Counted from the stretch's first letter, positions 36,293 through 44,938 are shown. The stretch is 64,000 nucleotides of DNA from Phenylobacterium sp. (GCA_018001015.1 JAGNIV010000001.1:248001-312000), one strand, 5' to 3'. Made by a program: numbers and translations. The notes: generated by a model not told the origin, from the letters alone.

Positions 36293-36471
36293 CCCGCGGG
36301 CTTGGTGGGCGCGGAGATGTCGGGCGCCTTGATGTTGATGTCCACGCTCTTGGACTGACCAAGGCCGCCGCCCGAGTACATCATGAAGGCGATCACCGCG
36401 ACGACCACCAGCAGGCCGCCCACGATGAAGGCCAGGACAGGGGTCGCGCCATTTCCAGAATTCTCAGCCAT
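36289..36471 (-). CDS. Small single-pass membrane protein
   Basis: 60 residues: MAENSGNGATP, one hydrophobic helix (about 12-33, VLAFIVGGLLVVVAVIAFMMY), then a glycine hinge and a tail SVDINIKAPDISAPTKP. GGGAGG lies 5 bases before the ATG, which supports translation. The topology suggests a short periplasmic or cytoplasmic tail anchored in the inner membrane. No known function. Its stop overlaps the stop of the RHH_4 gene on the other strand. Confidence 0.75.
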   Translation of the reverse strand: MAENSGNGATPVLAFIVGGLLVVVAVIAFMMYSGGGLGQSKSVDINIKAPDISAPTKPAG

Positions 36472-36590
36472 ACCGGCCTCCCAGGTTTAAAGTCGGCAAG
36501 ACAACGAACCCCGCTGGTCACGGTTCCTTGGGCCCAGATCACGGTGCGCAGGCCCTTAAGTCAGCCGGCCGATGTGCTACATATGTTCCA

Positions 36591-38933
36591 ATGTCCTCCT
36601 ATGACTCGTTTGAAGATGCGCCCCTCCCCGCCCCGCGGATCAGCGATCTCGCGCGCGTGCGCGGCCCCGACTATCTGGAAGGGCTGAACCCTGAGCAGCG
36701 GGCCGCCGTAGAGGCCACCGAGGGCCCGGTTCTGGTGCTGGCGGGCGCCGGCACCGGCAAGACCCGGGTGCTGACCACGCGGCTGGCCCACATCCTGGCC
36801 ACCGGCAAGGCCAAGCCCTGGGAATTGCTGGTGGTCACCTTCACCAACAAGGCGGCGCGGGAGATGCGCGAGCGGATCACCGCCATCATCGGGCCGGAGG
36901 CCGAGGGCCTGCGCTGGTTGGGCACCTTCCACTCCGTGGCCGCCCAGGTGCTGCGCCGCCACGCCGAGCTGGTCGGACTGAAGTCGAACTTCACCATCCT
37001 CGACACCGACGACCAGGAGCGCCTGATCAAGCAGGTGCTGGAGGCCGAGAATGTCGATGCCAAGCGCTGGACGCCCAAGACCCTGGCCGGCCTGATCGAC
37101 CACTGGAAGAACCGCGGCTGGACCCCCGACCGCCTGCCCGCCAATGAGGGCAAGGAGTTCGCCGCCGGCAAGGGCCAGGCCCTCTACCGCCTCTATCAGG
37201 CGCGCCTGCGGGTGCTGAACGCCTGCGACTTCGGCGACCTGCTGCTGCACAACCTGACCATCTTCATGACCCAGCCGGAGGTGCTCGCCGAGTTCCACCG
37301 CCGGTTCCGCTACATCCTGGTGGACGAGTACCAGGACACCAACGTCGCCCAGTACCTGTGGCTGCGCCTGCTTGGCCAGGCCAGCCAGAACGTCTGCTGC
37401 GTGGGTGACGACGACCAGTCGATCTATGGCTGGCGCGGCGCGGAGGTGGACAACATCCTGCGCTTCGAGCGCGATTTCCCCGGCGCCACCGTGGTGCGCC
37501 TGGAGCGCAACTACCGCTCCACCAGCCATATCCTGGCGGCCGCCTCGGGCCTGATCGCCGCCAACAAGGGCCGGCTGGGCAAGACCCTGTGGACCGAGCA
37601 GAACGGCGGCGAAAAGGTTATCGTGCGCGGGGTCTGGGACGGCGAGGCCGAGAGCCGGCTGATCGCCGACGAGATCGAGCGAGCAAAGAAAGGCTCCACC
37701 GATAAGGACCCTCGCAAGTACCGCGACATGGCCATCCTGGTCCGCGCCTCGTTCCAGATGCGCGCCTTCGAGGAGCGGTTCGTGCTGCTCTCCATCCCCT
37801 ACACTGTGGTGGGCGGGCCTCGGTTCTTCGAGCGCGCCGAGATCCGCGACGCCCACGCCTATCTGCGGCTGATCCAGTCGCCGGACGACGACCTGGCCTT
37901 CGAGCGCATCGTCAACACCCCCAAGCGCGGGATCGGCGACACCACGGTCCAGAAGCTGTTGCAGATCGCCCGGCTGAACGGCGTGCCGGTGATGGCCGCG
38001 GCCCGCGAAGTGGTGCTGACCGACGAGCTTGCGGCGCGCACCCGCACGGCGCTGGCCAACTTCCTGCGCGACCTCGACCGCTGGCGGGCCCAGGCCGAGA
38101 GTCTGCACCATGCCCGGCTCACCGAGCAGGTGCTGGAGGAGAGCGGCTATACCGACACCCTGCGGCTGGACAAGACGCCGACCGCCCAGACCCGGCTGGA
38201 GAACCTGAAGGAGCTGGTCCAGTCGATGGGCAATTTCGACGATCTCCAGGGCTATCTGGAGCACGTCTCCCTGGTGATGGACATGGATCGCGGGCCCCAG
38301 GCCGACGCGGTGCAGATCATGACCCTGCACGCCGCCAAGGGCCTGGAATTCCCCCTGGTCTTCCTGCCCGGCTGGGAGGAAGGCGTCTTCCCCTCCCAGC
38401 GCAGCATGGACGAGAGCGGCGAGAAGGGTCTCGAGGAGGAACGCCGCCTCGGCTACGTCGGCATCACCCGGGCCCGCGAGGAGGCGCGCATCTCCTTCGT
38501 CGCCAACCGCATGGTCTATGGCCGCTGGACCAGCCAGCTCCCCAGCCGCTTCGTCGATGAACTGCCGCTGGCCAATGTCGAGGCGTCATCAGAGACCGGC
38601 TATTACGGCGGCGGCCCCGGCATGCAGCAGCAGCACGGCAGCAGCTGGGACGCCACGCCCGCCTTCGGCTCCGGCTACTCCTCCCCCGGCTGGCAGCGCG
38701 CCCAGGCCCGCGGCTATCAGGGCAGCCATCCGGGCCGGCAACAGGTGATTGAGGGCGAAGGCCGCCTGGTGGCCGAAAGCTCGGCGGCCAGCGACTACAA
38801 GCGCGGCGACCGCGTCTTCCACCAGAAGTTCGGCTACGGCCAGGTGAAGGGCGTCGACGGCAACAAGCTCACCGTCGCCTTCGACAAGGCCGGCGAGAAG
38901 AAGGTGATCGACAGCTTCGTGGAGCGGGGGTGA
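36591..38933 (+). CDS. uvrD: ATP-dependent DNA helicase UvrD/PcrA
   Basis: 780 residues, full length. Superfamily 1A motifs in order: Q motif LNPEQRAAV, Walker A VLAGAGTGKTRVL, VTFTNKAAREMRER (Ia), LVDEYQDTN (II), CVGDDDQSIYGWRGAE (III), LERNYRST (IV), MTLHAAKGLEFPLVF (V), and GYVGITRARE (VI). The C-terminus RGDRVFHQKFGYGQV is the PcrA Tudor-like RNA-polymerase interaction domain. It acts in nucleotide-excision and mismatch repair. ATG 36591 leaves the conserved N-terminus intact. I see no LexA box upstream of it. Confidence 0.97.
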   Translation: MSSYDSFEDAPLPAPRISDLARVRGPDYLEGLNPEQRAAVEATEGPVLVLAGAGTGKTRVLTTRLAHILATGKAKPWELLVVTFTNKAAREMRERITAIIGPEAEGLRWLGTFHSVAAQVLRRHAELVGLKSNFTILDTDDQERLIKQVLEAENVDAKRWTPKTLAGLIDHWKNRGWTPDRLPANEGKEFAAGKGQALYRLYQARLRVLNACDFGDLLLHNLTIFMTQPEVLAEFHRRFRYILVDEYQDTNVAQYLWLRLLGQASQNVCCVGDDDQSIYGWRGAEVDNILRFERDFPGATVVRLERNYRSTSHILAAASGLIAANKGRLGKTLWTEQNGGEKVIVRGVWDGEAESRLIADEIERAKKGSTDKDPRKYRDMAILVRASFQMRAFEERFVLLSIPYTVVGGPRFFERAEIRDAHAYLRLIQSPDDDLAFERIVNTPKRGIGDTTVQKLLQIARLNGVPVMAAAREVVLTDELAARTRTALANFLRDLDRWRAQAESLHHARLTEQVLEESGYTDTLRLDKTPTAQTRLENLKELVQSMGNFDDLQGYLEHVSLVMDMDRGPQADAVQIMTLHAAKGLEFPLVFLPGWEEGVFPSQRSMDESGEKGLEEERRLGYVGITRAREEARISFVANRMVYGRWTSQLPSRFVDELPLANVEASSETGYYGGGPGMQQQHGSSWDATPAFGSGYSSPGWQRAQARGYQGSHPGRQQVIEGEGRLVAESSAASDYKRGDRVFHQKFGYGQVKGVDGNKLTVAFDKAGEKKVIDSFVERG

Positions 38934-38941
38934 AGCCCAAT

Positions 38942-38973
38942 CCGCTCGTCCCGGCGAAGGCCGGGAAGAGCGG
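38942..38973. terminator. Bidirectional hairpin between uvrD and the radical SAM fusion gene
   Basis: CCGCTC (38942-38947) pairs with GAGCGG (38968-38973), and inside them CCCGGC (38950-38955) with GCCGGG (38960-38965), loop GAAG. The core TCGTCCCGGCGAAGGCCGGGA is a widespread extragenic palindrome in alphaproteobacteria. It lies 8 bp past the uvrD stop and may end transcription from both sides. Confidence 0.6.
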
Positions 38974-39044
38974 GTTATGTGATCAGCCTGAGACATAAGC
39001 CGGCACACGCCTCGCGGGCCTACCGCACAGCAAGAGAAGCCGGA

Positions 39045-40895
39045 CTAGGCCGGAACCACCTCAGGCTCCCGCACCACTGTTGGCGGCAGGGTCGAGATCA
39101 CCGGCGGGTCCCCGCCGTCCTTGAAGGCCACATGAATGTGGCACTTGCCCAGGTCCCGACCGAGGAACTCGAGCCCCGTCGGGATGATGCGGGCGTAGTT
39201 CTCCAGGTCCTTGGTTTCGATGACGATGGTCTGGCCGAACTTGGTGTCGGTCAGCTTGATCACCGGCGGCATGGCCTCCAGGCCCAGGAATGTCGAGAAG
39301 CCATTGGTGGTCAGGATGCCCAGCTGGCGCCACTTGCCCGGCTGCGGATCGACGCCGTTCCAGTTCAGGCCCAGCGAGGTCGAGGAGATGTGGTCCACCT
39401 CGATGTCGGTGATGCCGATCAAGTTGGCGGTCGCCCACTGCTGGAAGAACCAGGTGTCGACGCTGCCGGCCGAGCAGAACTCCTCGCTGACGATCTTGGG
39501 CCAGGTGTCGCGGATCGCCTTGGCCCTGGCGTGGAACAGCTGGAAGTAGCCGTTGGGCTCAAGGTTCACCTTGTCGAACTGGCCCTCCACCGGGGCGTTG
39601 TCGCGCCGCGCGGTGAAATAGAGGCAGCCCGGATTCCAGGAATGGCCGAAGACCACGTCGCGCAGCTGCGGGTTCACGGCGATGTCTGCGTCGGTGAAGA
39701 CGATCCAGTCCGGCTCCTTCAGCACCGCCAGCCCGTCATTGAGCATCTTGCCCTTGTTGAAGGCGTGGTCATCGTCGAAGCAACGGTCGGAGATCACCAC
39801 GGTCGCGCCATGCTCGGCGGCCACTTCCTGGGTGCGCAGGTCGGTGGAGGTGGTGACCACGATCATGTCGTCGAACTGGTCGATGTTGCGCGGCAGGGTC
39901 TGGGCCAGGGCGTCGCCGTAGCCCACCGAGACCAGCACACAGGACAGCTTCTTCGGCTTGGTGGAGTTGTGGCCGATACCGACCCGGCGCCCCTGCCCGC
40001 CGTCCCCGACATAGTTGTCGCGGCTCTCGACCTCGCGCTTCTGCTTGTGCAATTCGCCGTCGAAGATCTCGTAGTTGTGCTTCTTGATCGCCGGGCTGCC
40101 CAGCTTGCGCAGGATGTCGCGATGCTGCGGGCTGATGATGTCGCGCTCAAGGATATCGAGCTGCGACGGGCCCGGCTGGGCGAGCGCGCAGTAGTTGCAG
40201 AGCTCGATCTGGTCGCCGAAGTCGCCGGGCTGGCGCTGCCACCAGCCGTGCTCGACGGGCCAAGCGTGCTTGCCGTTGAAGTACAGCCGGTCGATCGCCC
40301 CGGCCACCTCGCAGAAATAGGCGCCCTTGTCGTTGATGGTCGCCGACCAGAGCTTCTGGACCCAGCAGTTGTCGCGGTTCTGCTCCCACTGCAGCTCGGA
40401 GATCCCGGTGGCGGCGATGTAGTCGGCCCGCGTGATCAACAGCGCCTGGTGCTGGCCCGCGGACTCGTGGGTGTTGGTGTTGAAGTGGCTGTAGACCGAC
40501 ATGATGGTCTCGTAGTTGCGGTAGAACCCCGCCCCGAGACTGGTCCACAGGCCGCGGCCGTTCGAACGGTCGAACAGCCGCTGATTGGCGAAGTCGTTGA
40601 AGTCCTTGATCGGGAACTTGCCGTTGTTGGTGTTGTCCCCGCCCCATAGCTCGGCGAAGCGCAGCGAGATCTGCTCGAAATTGGCGTGCAGGGTCGGCTC
40701 GCCTGCGATGATCCCGATCAGCTTGTTGGGGCCGTTCCAGCCCTCCATGCTCTGCACGGCGCGCTCGAAGGTCTCCAGCTCCATGTCCGCCCGCTGGGTC
40801 TGGTGCGGGATCAGCCGGGTGCAGTTGGAACACTTCAGGTGGCACTTGGTGCTGATGTCGATCTGGACGATGTCCATGTCGGCAGGCGATCGCAT
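39045..40895 (-). CDS. Radical SAM - GT-A glycosyltransferase-like fusion protein
   Basis: 616 residues with two enzyme halves. The N-terminal half starts IVQIDISTKCHLKCSNCTRLIPHQ: C18, C22 and C25 form the radical SAM CX3CX2C cluster, and AGEPTLH (64-70) is the GEP substrate motif. Later cysteines C177, C195, C233 and C236 (GAYFCEV, ELCNYCALAQPG) could hold an auxiliary cluster of the SPASM/twitch kind. From about 316 a GT-A-like domain follows: LSCVLVSVGYGDALAQTLPRNIDQ, FNKGKMLNDGL, and the DxD motif TDADIAVNP (402-404). GGAG lies 8 bases before the ATG. Neighbours give no pathway. Product unknown. Confidence 0.8.
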   Translation of the reverse strand: MRSPADMDIVQIDISTKCHLKCSNCTRLIPHQTQRADMELETFERAVQSMEGWNGPNKLIGIIAGEPTLHANFEQISLRFAELWGGDNTNNGKFPIKDFNDFANQRLFDRSNGRGLWTSLGAGFYRNYETIMSVYSHFNTNTHESAGQHQALLITRADYIAATGISELQWEQNRDNCWVQKLWSATINDKGAYFCEVAGAIDRLYFNGKHAWPVEHGWWQRQPGDFGDQIELCNYCALAQPGPSQLDILERDIISPQHRDILRKLGSPAIKKHNYEIFDGELHKQKREVESRDNYVGDGGQGRRVGIGHNSTKPKKLSCVLVSVGYGDALAQTLPRNIDQFDDMIVVTTSTDLRTQEVAAEHGATVVISDRCFDDDHAFNKGKMLNDGLAVLKEPDWIVFTDADIAVNPQLRDVVFGHSWNPGCLYFTARRDNAPVEGQFDKVNLEPNGYFQLFHARAKAIRDTWPKIVSEEFCSAGSVDTWFFQQWATANLIGITDIEVDHISSTSLGLNWNGVDPQPGKWRQLGILTTNGFSTFLGLEAMPPVIKLTDTKFGQTIVIETKDLENYARIIPTGLEFLGRDLGKCHIHVAFKDGGDPPVISTLPPTVVREPEVVPA

Positions 40896-41003
40896 GGTGT
40901 CTTCTCCAGGTCGCTTCTCGCCGGGGTCCGGGCAGCGACGGAAGGCGTCCTCAAGACGCCGATCAACGCTCTTTGACTCTCCTTTGAGTCGCCGGGAAAG
41001 CTA

Positions 41004-41034
41004 AACTCTTTGCCCGGTCGTGCGGCAAAGAGTT
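41004..41034. promoter_or_regulatory. Inverted repeat in divergent promoter region (11-bp arms)
   Basis: AACTCTTTGCC (41004-41014) and GGCAAAGAGTT (41024-41034) are exact complements around a 9-nt centre, between the divergent radical SAM fusion and alpha/beta hydrolase genes. CTCTTTG also occurs at 40969-40975. It could be an operator or a hairpin. Confidence 0.5.
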
Positions 41035-41075
41035 GCATCTCTCGGTGGCCTTGCGGACCCGGACCTTCGCAAGCA

Positions 41076-41094
41076 GAGTGATCATCAATCACTC
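41076..41094. promoter_or_regulatory. Second inverted repeat before the alpha/beta hydrolase
   Basis: GAGTGAT (41076-41082), centre CATCA, ATCACTC (41088-41094): exact 7-bp arms ending 19 bp before the ATG and just upstream of the ribosome site. Either an operator or a leader hairpin. Confidence 0.4.
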
Positions 41095-41113
41095 CGACCC
41101 TCGGGAGGGCCCC

Positions 41114-42016
41114 ATGCCCCAGATCATCGCCAACGGCATCCCCCTGGAATACGCGGTCTACGGACCCGAAAAGGGTGAGGCGATGCTGCTGATCATGGGC
41201 TTCGGGGCCCAGATGACCCGCTGGTCGCCGCAGTTCATCCGGGAGCTCACCAATCGGGGCTACCGGGTCATCGTCCACGACAACCGTGACGTCGGCCTGT
41301 CGCACCGGTTCGAGGAACACGGCGAGCCGGACATGACCGCCATCTACACCGCCCTGATGAGCGGCCAGAAGCCGGACGTCCCCTATCACCTCGACGACAT
41401 GGCCCGCGACAGCGTCGGCCTGCTTGAGGTCCTGGGGGTTGAGCGCGCCCACATCGTCGGGGCGTCCATGGGCGGCATGATCGCCCAGCTGGTGGCGGCC
41501 AACCATCCGGAGAGGACCCTGTCCCTGGTCTCGATCATGTCCACCACCGGCAATCCCGCCCTGCCGCCCGCCAAGCCCGAGGCCATGGCGGCGCTGACCA
41601 AGCCGGGGATCGATCCGGCTGTGGATATGGACAAGCATGTGTGGAGCGGTTTGGAGAGTTCGAAGGTGATCGGCAGCCCCGACTACCCGACGCCCGACGA
41701 AATTCAGATCGAGCGGCTCCGCGCCGACGCGCGGCGCGCCTATTATCCGGTCGGCCGCGCGCGCCAGATGGCCGCCGTCGTCGCCTGCGGCGACCGCCGT
41801 CCGCTGCTGGCCAAGATCACCGCGCCCACCGTCGTGATCCACGGCGAGGCCGATCCCCTGGTTCCGGTTGAGGGCGGCCAGGATACCGCGGCCTCCATCG
41901 CCGGGGCGGAGCTGCACACCATCCCCGGCATGGGCCACGACCTGCCGCACCAGCTGATCCCACGCATCGCCGATCTCATCGAGAGGGCCACGTCGCGGGC
42001 GCGGGAGAACGCCTAG
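41114..42016 (+). CDS. Alpha/beta hydrolase (RdmC-like esterase family)
   Basis: 300 residues. LLIMGFGAQMTRW forms the oxyanion loop, RVIVHDNRDVGLSHRF is the typical stretch of this family, and the nucleophile elbow GASMGGMIAQ places S118. The acid is in HGEADPLVPVEGG and the histidine in IPGMGHDLP, completing the triad. Related proteins include methylesterases of polyketide pathways, but most are uncharacterised. ATG 41114 follows GGGAGG by 5 bases; the frame is open further upstream without a start signal. It overlaps a convergent small gene by 4 bp. Confidence 0.9.
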   Translation: MPQIIANGIPLEYAVYGPEKGEAMLLIMGFGAQMTRWSPQFIRELTNRGYRVIVHDNRDVGLSHRFEEHGEPDMTAIYTALMSGQKPDVPYHLDDMARDSVGLLEVLGVERAHIVGASMGGMIAQLVAANHPERTLSLVSIMSTTGNPALPPAKPEAMAALTKPGIDPAVDMDKHVWSGLESSKVIGSPDYPTPDEIQIERLRADARRAYYPVGRARQMAAVVACGDRRPLLAKITAPTVVIHGEADPLVPVEGGQDTAASIAGAELHTIPGMGHDLPHQLIPRIADLIERATSRARENA

Positions 42017-42183
42017 GCGGCTCTCGGCTTGGCCGCCGGCAGGCGGTCCAGAAGAGCGAAGGCCGGCCAGAACAGCACCAGCAGCACCAGGGCCACGGTA
42101 TTGGCCGCATGGAGCAGCAGCATGGGCGCCCAGTGATCGAAGAACCGGTCCGGGGTCTCTGCCTCAAGGGCTTCAAGGGTCAT
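42013..42183 (-). CDS. Small membrane protein
   Basis: 56 residues: an acidic N-terminus (MTLEALEAETPDRFFDHW), one or two hydrophobic stretches (APMLLLHAANTVALVLLVLFWPAFALLDRL), and a basic C-terminus. AAGGAG lies 7 bases before the ATG, a strong ribosome site, so this is very likely translated. A longer open frame upstream lacks such support. The last codon and stop overlap the end of the convergent hydrolase gene. No known family. Confidence 0.65.
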   Translation of the reverse strand: MTLEALEAETPDRFFDHWAPMLLLHAANTVALVLLVLFWPAFALLDRLPAAKPRAA

Positions 42184-42329
42184 GATCGTCTCCTTCAGAC
42201 GGACCGGCGTAGAGAACGCAGGTCCACCTGAGGCCCGCGCAAGAGCGGGGCCAGCCGCCCGGCCGACACATTCCCCAGAGGATGAAACTTCGGGGCGCCG
42301 ATACATCCTGTCAGGCGAGTTCCGATCCG

Positions 42330-42349
42330 AGGCCGCCAGTCGGCGGCCT
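42330..42349. repeat. Perfect 8-bp hairpin in a divergent region
   Basis: AGGCCGCC (42330-42337), loop AGTC, GGCGGCCT (42342-42349). It lies between the small membrane gene and the secreted hypothetical gene. A promoter-like GCTATAGTC stands at about 42408-42416, just before the downstream gene. Role unknown. Confidence 0.4.
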
Positions 42350-42433
42350 GGCCCCGCCTCGATTTGGCACAGGCTCACCTTCGCTGAACCAGACGCCCTT
42401 TCGCGCGCTATAGTCGGCAGCGAGGGAGTCGAG

Positions 42434-42895
42434 ATGCGCGATCTGCGGCATGTGTTTTTTGGAATGGCCATCGCCACCCTCGCGGGCCTGGCCATCGGCG
42501 GCGTTTCGAAACCCGACATTCGCGAAATGACCGACCTGGACGGCCCGCAACTGGTCGCGGGCCAGGGTGGTGAGCGGCTCGGCCCCGGTTTCAACCAGAC
42601 CGCCAGCTGGACGAGCTATGGCGGCCAGGTCCCCGATTACGTGATCGGAACCGACTGGACCCAGCCCGAACATCCGGTGGAGATGGCTGAAGCTGAGCCC
42701 GAGTTCGAGCCGGAGCCGGCGCGGGTGGTCCATGAGGAGCCGCCGGTCCGACTGGCCCCCGCGAAGTACGAGTCTGAGAGCGCGCCGCCCTCCTATCCGT
42801 CCATGGGCGGTGACATCCTGGCTGGCCTGCAAGCCGCCCACGCGCCGCCGCCGCGGGAAGAGGCGCCGCGGGAAGCCGCGCCCCCGCCGGCCTAA
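42434..42895 (+). CDS. Hypothetical exported or anchored protein, Pro/Glu-rich
   Basis: 153 residues. The N-terminus [23 protein letters not shown] is a signal peptide or anchor. The rest is acidic and proline-rich with no obvious fold, e.g. [20 protein letters not shown] and a final [15 protein letters not shown]. Such low-complexity periplasmic linkers occur in Caulobacterales envelope proteins. GGGAG lies about 6 bases upstream of the ATG. No family recognised. Confidence 0.65.
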   Translation: MRDLRHVFFGMAIATLAGLAIGGVSKPDIREMTDLDGPQLVAGQGGERLGPGFNQTASWTSYGGQVPDYVIGTDWTQPEHPVEMAEAEPEFEPEPARVVHEEPPVRLAPAKYESESAPPSYPSMGGDILAGLQAAHAPPPREEAPREAAPPPA

Positions 42896-42929
42896 CCGCT
42901 CGCCTTTCCGCGTCCGCGCCTCTAGACGG

Positions 42930-43802
42930 ATGCGCATGACGACAGACGCTGTTCAGATCATCGCCCGTGGCCCCCGCGCCGTGGCCGAAGCCGCCGCCCA
43001 GGCGATCGACGCCGATCCCATGCTGGAGGGCGTGACCTATTCCATCCTGGAGGAGGACGAGGACCGCGACGTCTGGCGCATCGACGCCTTCCCCACCTCC
43101 GACGATGAGAGCCGCGACTTCGCCGCCGCCCTGGCCGGCTATCCGCCGCTCAAGGTGCTGGTGGAGAAGCTGGCCGACGCCGACTGGCTGGCCATGGCGC
43201 TGTCGGGTCTGCCGCCGGTGCGGGCCGGCCGCTTCTTCGTCTACGGCGCCCACGACAAGGGGCGCGCCCCGGTCAACGCCGTGAACCTCCGCATCGAGGC
43301 GGGCGCCGCCTTCGGCACCGGCCACCACGGCACCACCGTTGGCTGCCTACAGGCCTATCATGACCTGCTGAAGGCCCACCGCTACGAACGCGTGCTGGAC
43401 GTCGGCGCGGGCACGGGCGTCCTGGCCATCGCCGCCGCCCGGACATGCACGCCGATCGCGGTCGGCACCGACATCGACGCGCCCTCGGTCCGTATCGCCG
43501 GTGAGAACGCCACGCTCAACAAGGCGAAGGTGCGCTTCCTGCACGCCTCAGGCCTAGGCCACGCCTCGGTGCGCGAGAAGGCGCCCTACGACCTGGTGTT
43601 CGCCAACATCCTAGCCCCGCCGCTGGTGGCCCTGTCGCACGACATCAAGCTGGCTCTGAAGCCGGGCGGCGTCGCCATCCTGTCGGGCCTGCTGCGCACT
43701 CAGGAACGCCGGGTCCTGGCGGCCTATCGCTCCAAGGGCTTCACCCTGGTCCGCCGCATCCACCGCGACGCCTGGGCCACCTTGGTGATCCGCCGCAGCT
43801 AG
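42930..43802 (+). CDS. prmA: Ribosomal protein L11 methyltransferase
   Basis: 290 residues from ATG 42930; ATG 42936 is equally possible. The N-terminal substrate-recognition domain precedes [25 protein letters not shown], the PrmA hallmark, then the SAM motif [17 protein letters not shown] and the NPPY-like [13 protein letters not shown]. It trimethylates L11 in the ribosome. It is not in an obvious operon. The end is followed by an Ala-rich gene 69 bp later. Confidence 0.94.
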   Translation: MRMTTDAVQIIARGPRAVAEAAAQAIDADPMLEGVTYSILEEDEDRDVWRIDAFPTSDDESRDFAAALAGYPPLKVLVEKLADADWLAMALSGLPPVRAGRFFVYGAHDKGRAPVNAVNLRIEAGAAFGTGHHGTTVGCLQAYHDLLKAHRYERVLDVGAGTGVLAIAAARTCTPIAVGTDIDAPSVRIAGENATLNKAKVRFLHASGLGHASVREKAPYDLVFANILAPPLVALSHDIKLALKPGGVAILSGLLRTQERRVLAAYRSKGFTLVRRIHRDAWATLVIRRS

Positions 43803-43871
43803 GAACTGCCAAGGCAGATCGGCGTTCTCGCCCTCGACGGTGGTCTTCACCGCCGACTTTGAGGACGCACC

Positions 43872-44312
43872 ATGAGCAATCCCAACGACCCCTACATCGA
43901 AAAAACCGTCGTCGAGCAGCCGGCCACGGTTCGCACCGAGTACAGCGCTGCCCCGACCTCCAGCGGCTCGGGGAATGCCGGATGGTGGATCGCCGCCCTG
44001 GTGGCCGTGGTGGCCATTGTCGGCCTGGTCTTCATGTTCAACAACAACGCCACCTCGACCGACCTGCAGGCCGCCACCGAAGCGGGCCGCAGCCAGGCGA
44101 TGATGGAGACCGCCACCGCGCAGGCGCAGTCCGCCGCCCAGGCCGCCAGCGAAGCCTCGGCCGACGCCGCCTCCAGCATGGCCGGCGCGACCCAGGCCGC
44201 CGCCGATAGCGCCCGCGATGCCGCCGACCGCACGGCCGAGGCGACCCGCGCCGCCGCCGCCAGCGCCCAGGACGCCGCTGAAGACGCCGCAACGGCGCCC
44301 CCGCAGCAATAG
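43872..44312 (+). CDS. Membrane-anchored Ala-rich repeat protein
   Basis: 146 residues: a polar N-terminus, one membrane helix (about 38-56, WWIAALVAVVAIVGLVFMF), then about 90 residues of alanine-rich helix with Q/S/D/E at regular intervals (TAQAQSAAQAASEASADAASS, AADSARDAADRTAEATRAA). The pattern suggests a long amphipathic or coiled helix in the periplasm, resembling LEA-like and apolipoprotein-like repeats. GAGGA lies 7 bases before the ATG. No enzyme motif and no known family. Confidence 0.75.
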   Translation: MSNPNDPYIEKTVVEQPATVRTEYSAAPTSSGSGNAGWWIAALVAVVAIVGLVFMFNNNATSTDLQAATEAGRSQAMMETATAQAQSAAQAASEASADAASSMAGATQAAADSARDAADRTAEATRAAAASAQDAAEDAATAPPQQ

Positions 44313-44329
44313 TCCGGGACCGGGGGCGG

Positions 44330-44869
44330 TCAGACGATCTGTGTGACCGCCCCGTCCAGCCCCATCAACCCAAGTTCCACCTCCATATGGGGGTGCTTCG
44401 TCGTGACCTGGGACCGGAGGGCGTAGAGCTGCTTCACATGGCTCTTGAATTCCGTCTCGGCGTCCTTCACCGCCGCATCCCCCAGCACCAACTTGTAGGC
44501 GCCGCAGTCGCGGTGATCGATTACGATCAGGCGGTGGACTTCGTGCAGTTGCACCGCCAGGTCCATATGGGTCCAGAACACCTCGTTCCAGACGGCGTAC
44601 TTGTCATTCAGCGCCCCCAGGGAGGCGCCGGCCAGGATCATGTGGTCGTACTTGTCCCTCATGCCCCGCTTGGTCATGTAGGCCTCGACCTCGTTGACCA
44701 GCCGATAGTCCATGCAGGTCAGCAGCAGGGCCTCGGCGTGCCCGGAGGCCCGTGACACGCCGGGCCTAAGGCTGCTGTTGAGCAGGACCCCGCCCCCCAG
44801 CGCGATGGCGCCCATGACGCCGCGACGGGAAAGCTGCGGCCAGTTGGCATGCTTGGAACAACAGGTCAT
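44330..44869 (-). CDS. Tat-exported beta-carbonic-anhydrase-like protein
   Basis: 179 residues. A twin-arginine signal (SRRGVMGAIALGGGVLL, residues 14-30) points to Tat export of a folded metalloprotein. The zinc-site pattern of beta carbonic anhydrases is present: C52, D54 and R56 in TCMDYR, and H119 and C122 in IDHRDCGAYK. The protein is shorter than a normal beta-CA (about 200-220), and much of the rest is divergent, so hydration of CO2 is not assured. GGAGAC lies about 7 bases upstream. Confidence 0.8.
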   Translation of the reverse strand: MTCCSKHANWPQLSRRGVMGAIALGGGVLLNSSLRPGVSRASGHAEALLLTCMDYRLVNEVEAYMTKRGMRDKYDHMILAGASLGALNDKYAVWNEVFWTHMDLAVQLHEVHRLIVIDHRDCGAYKLVLGDAAVKDAETEFKSHVKQLYALRSQVTTKHPHMEVELGLMGLDGAVTQIV

Positions 44870-44938
44870 GGGCGGTCTCCGATCGCTTGAGCGCGGGAGC
44901 TTGCCGCGAGACGATTAACCAAATCCCCTGGTCAAGCT

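Noticed and set aside
36561-38330. 589-codon minus-strand frame opposite uvrD
   Set aside because: Antisense shadow; all helicase motifs are on the plus strand.
44914-44924. TTAACC-type motif (GATTAACCAAAT) upstream of the carbonic-anhydrase-like gene, a possible CtrA half-site
   Set aside because: Only one half-site; the second TTAA at the correct spacing is absent.
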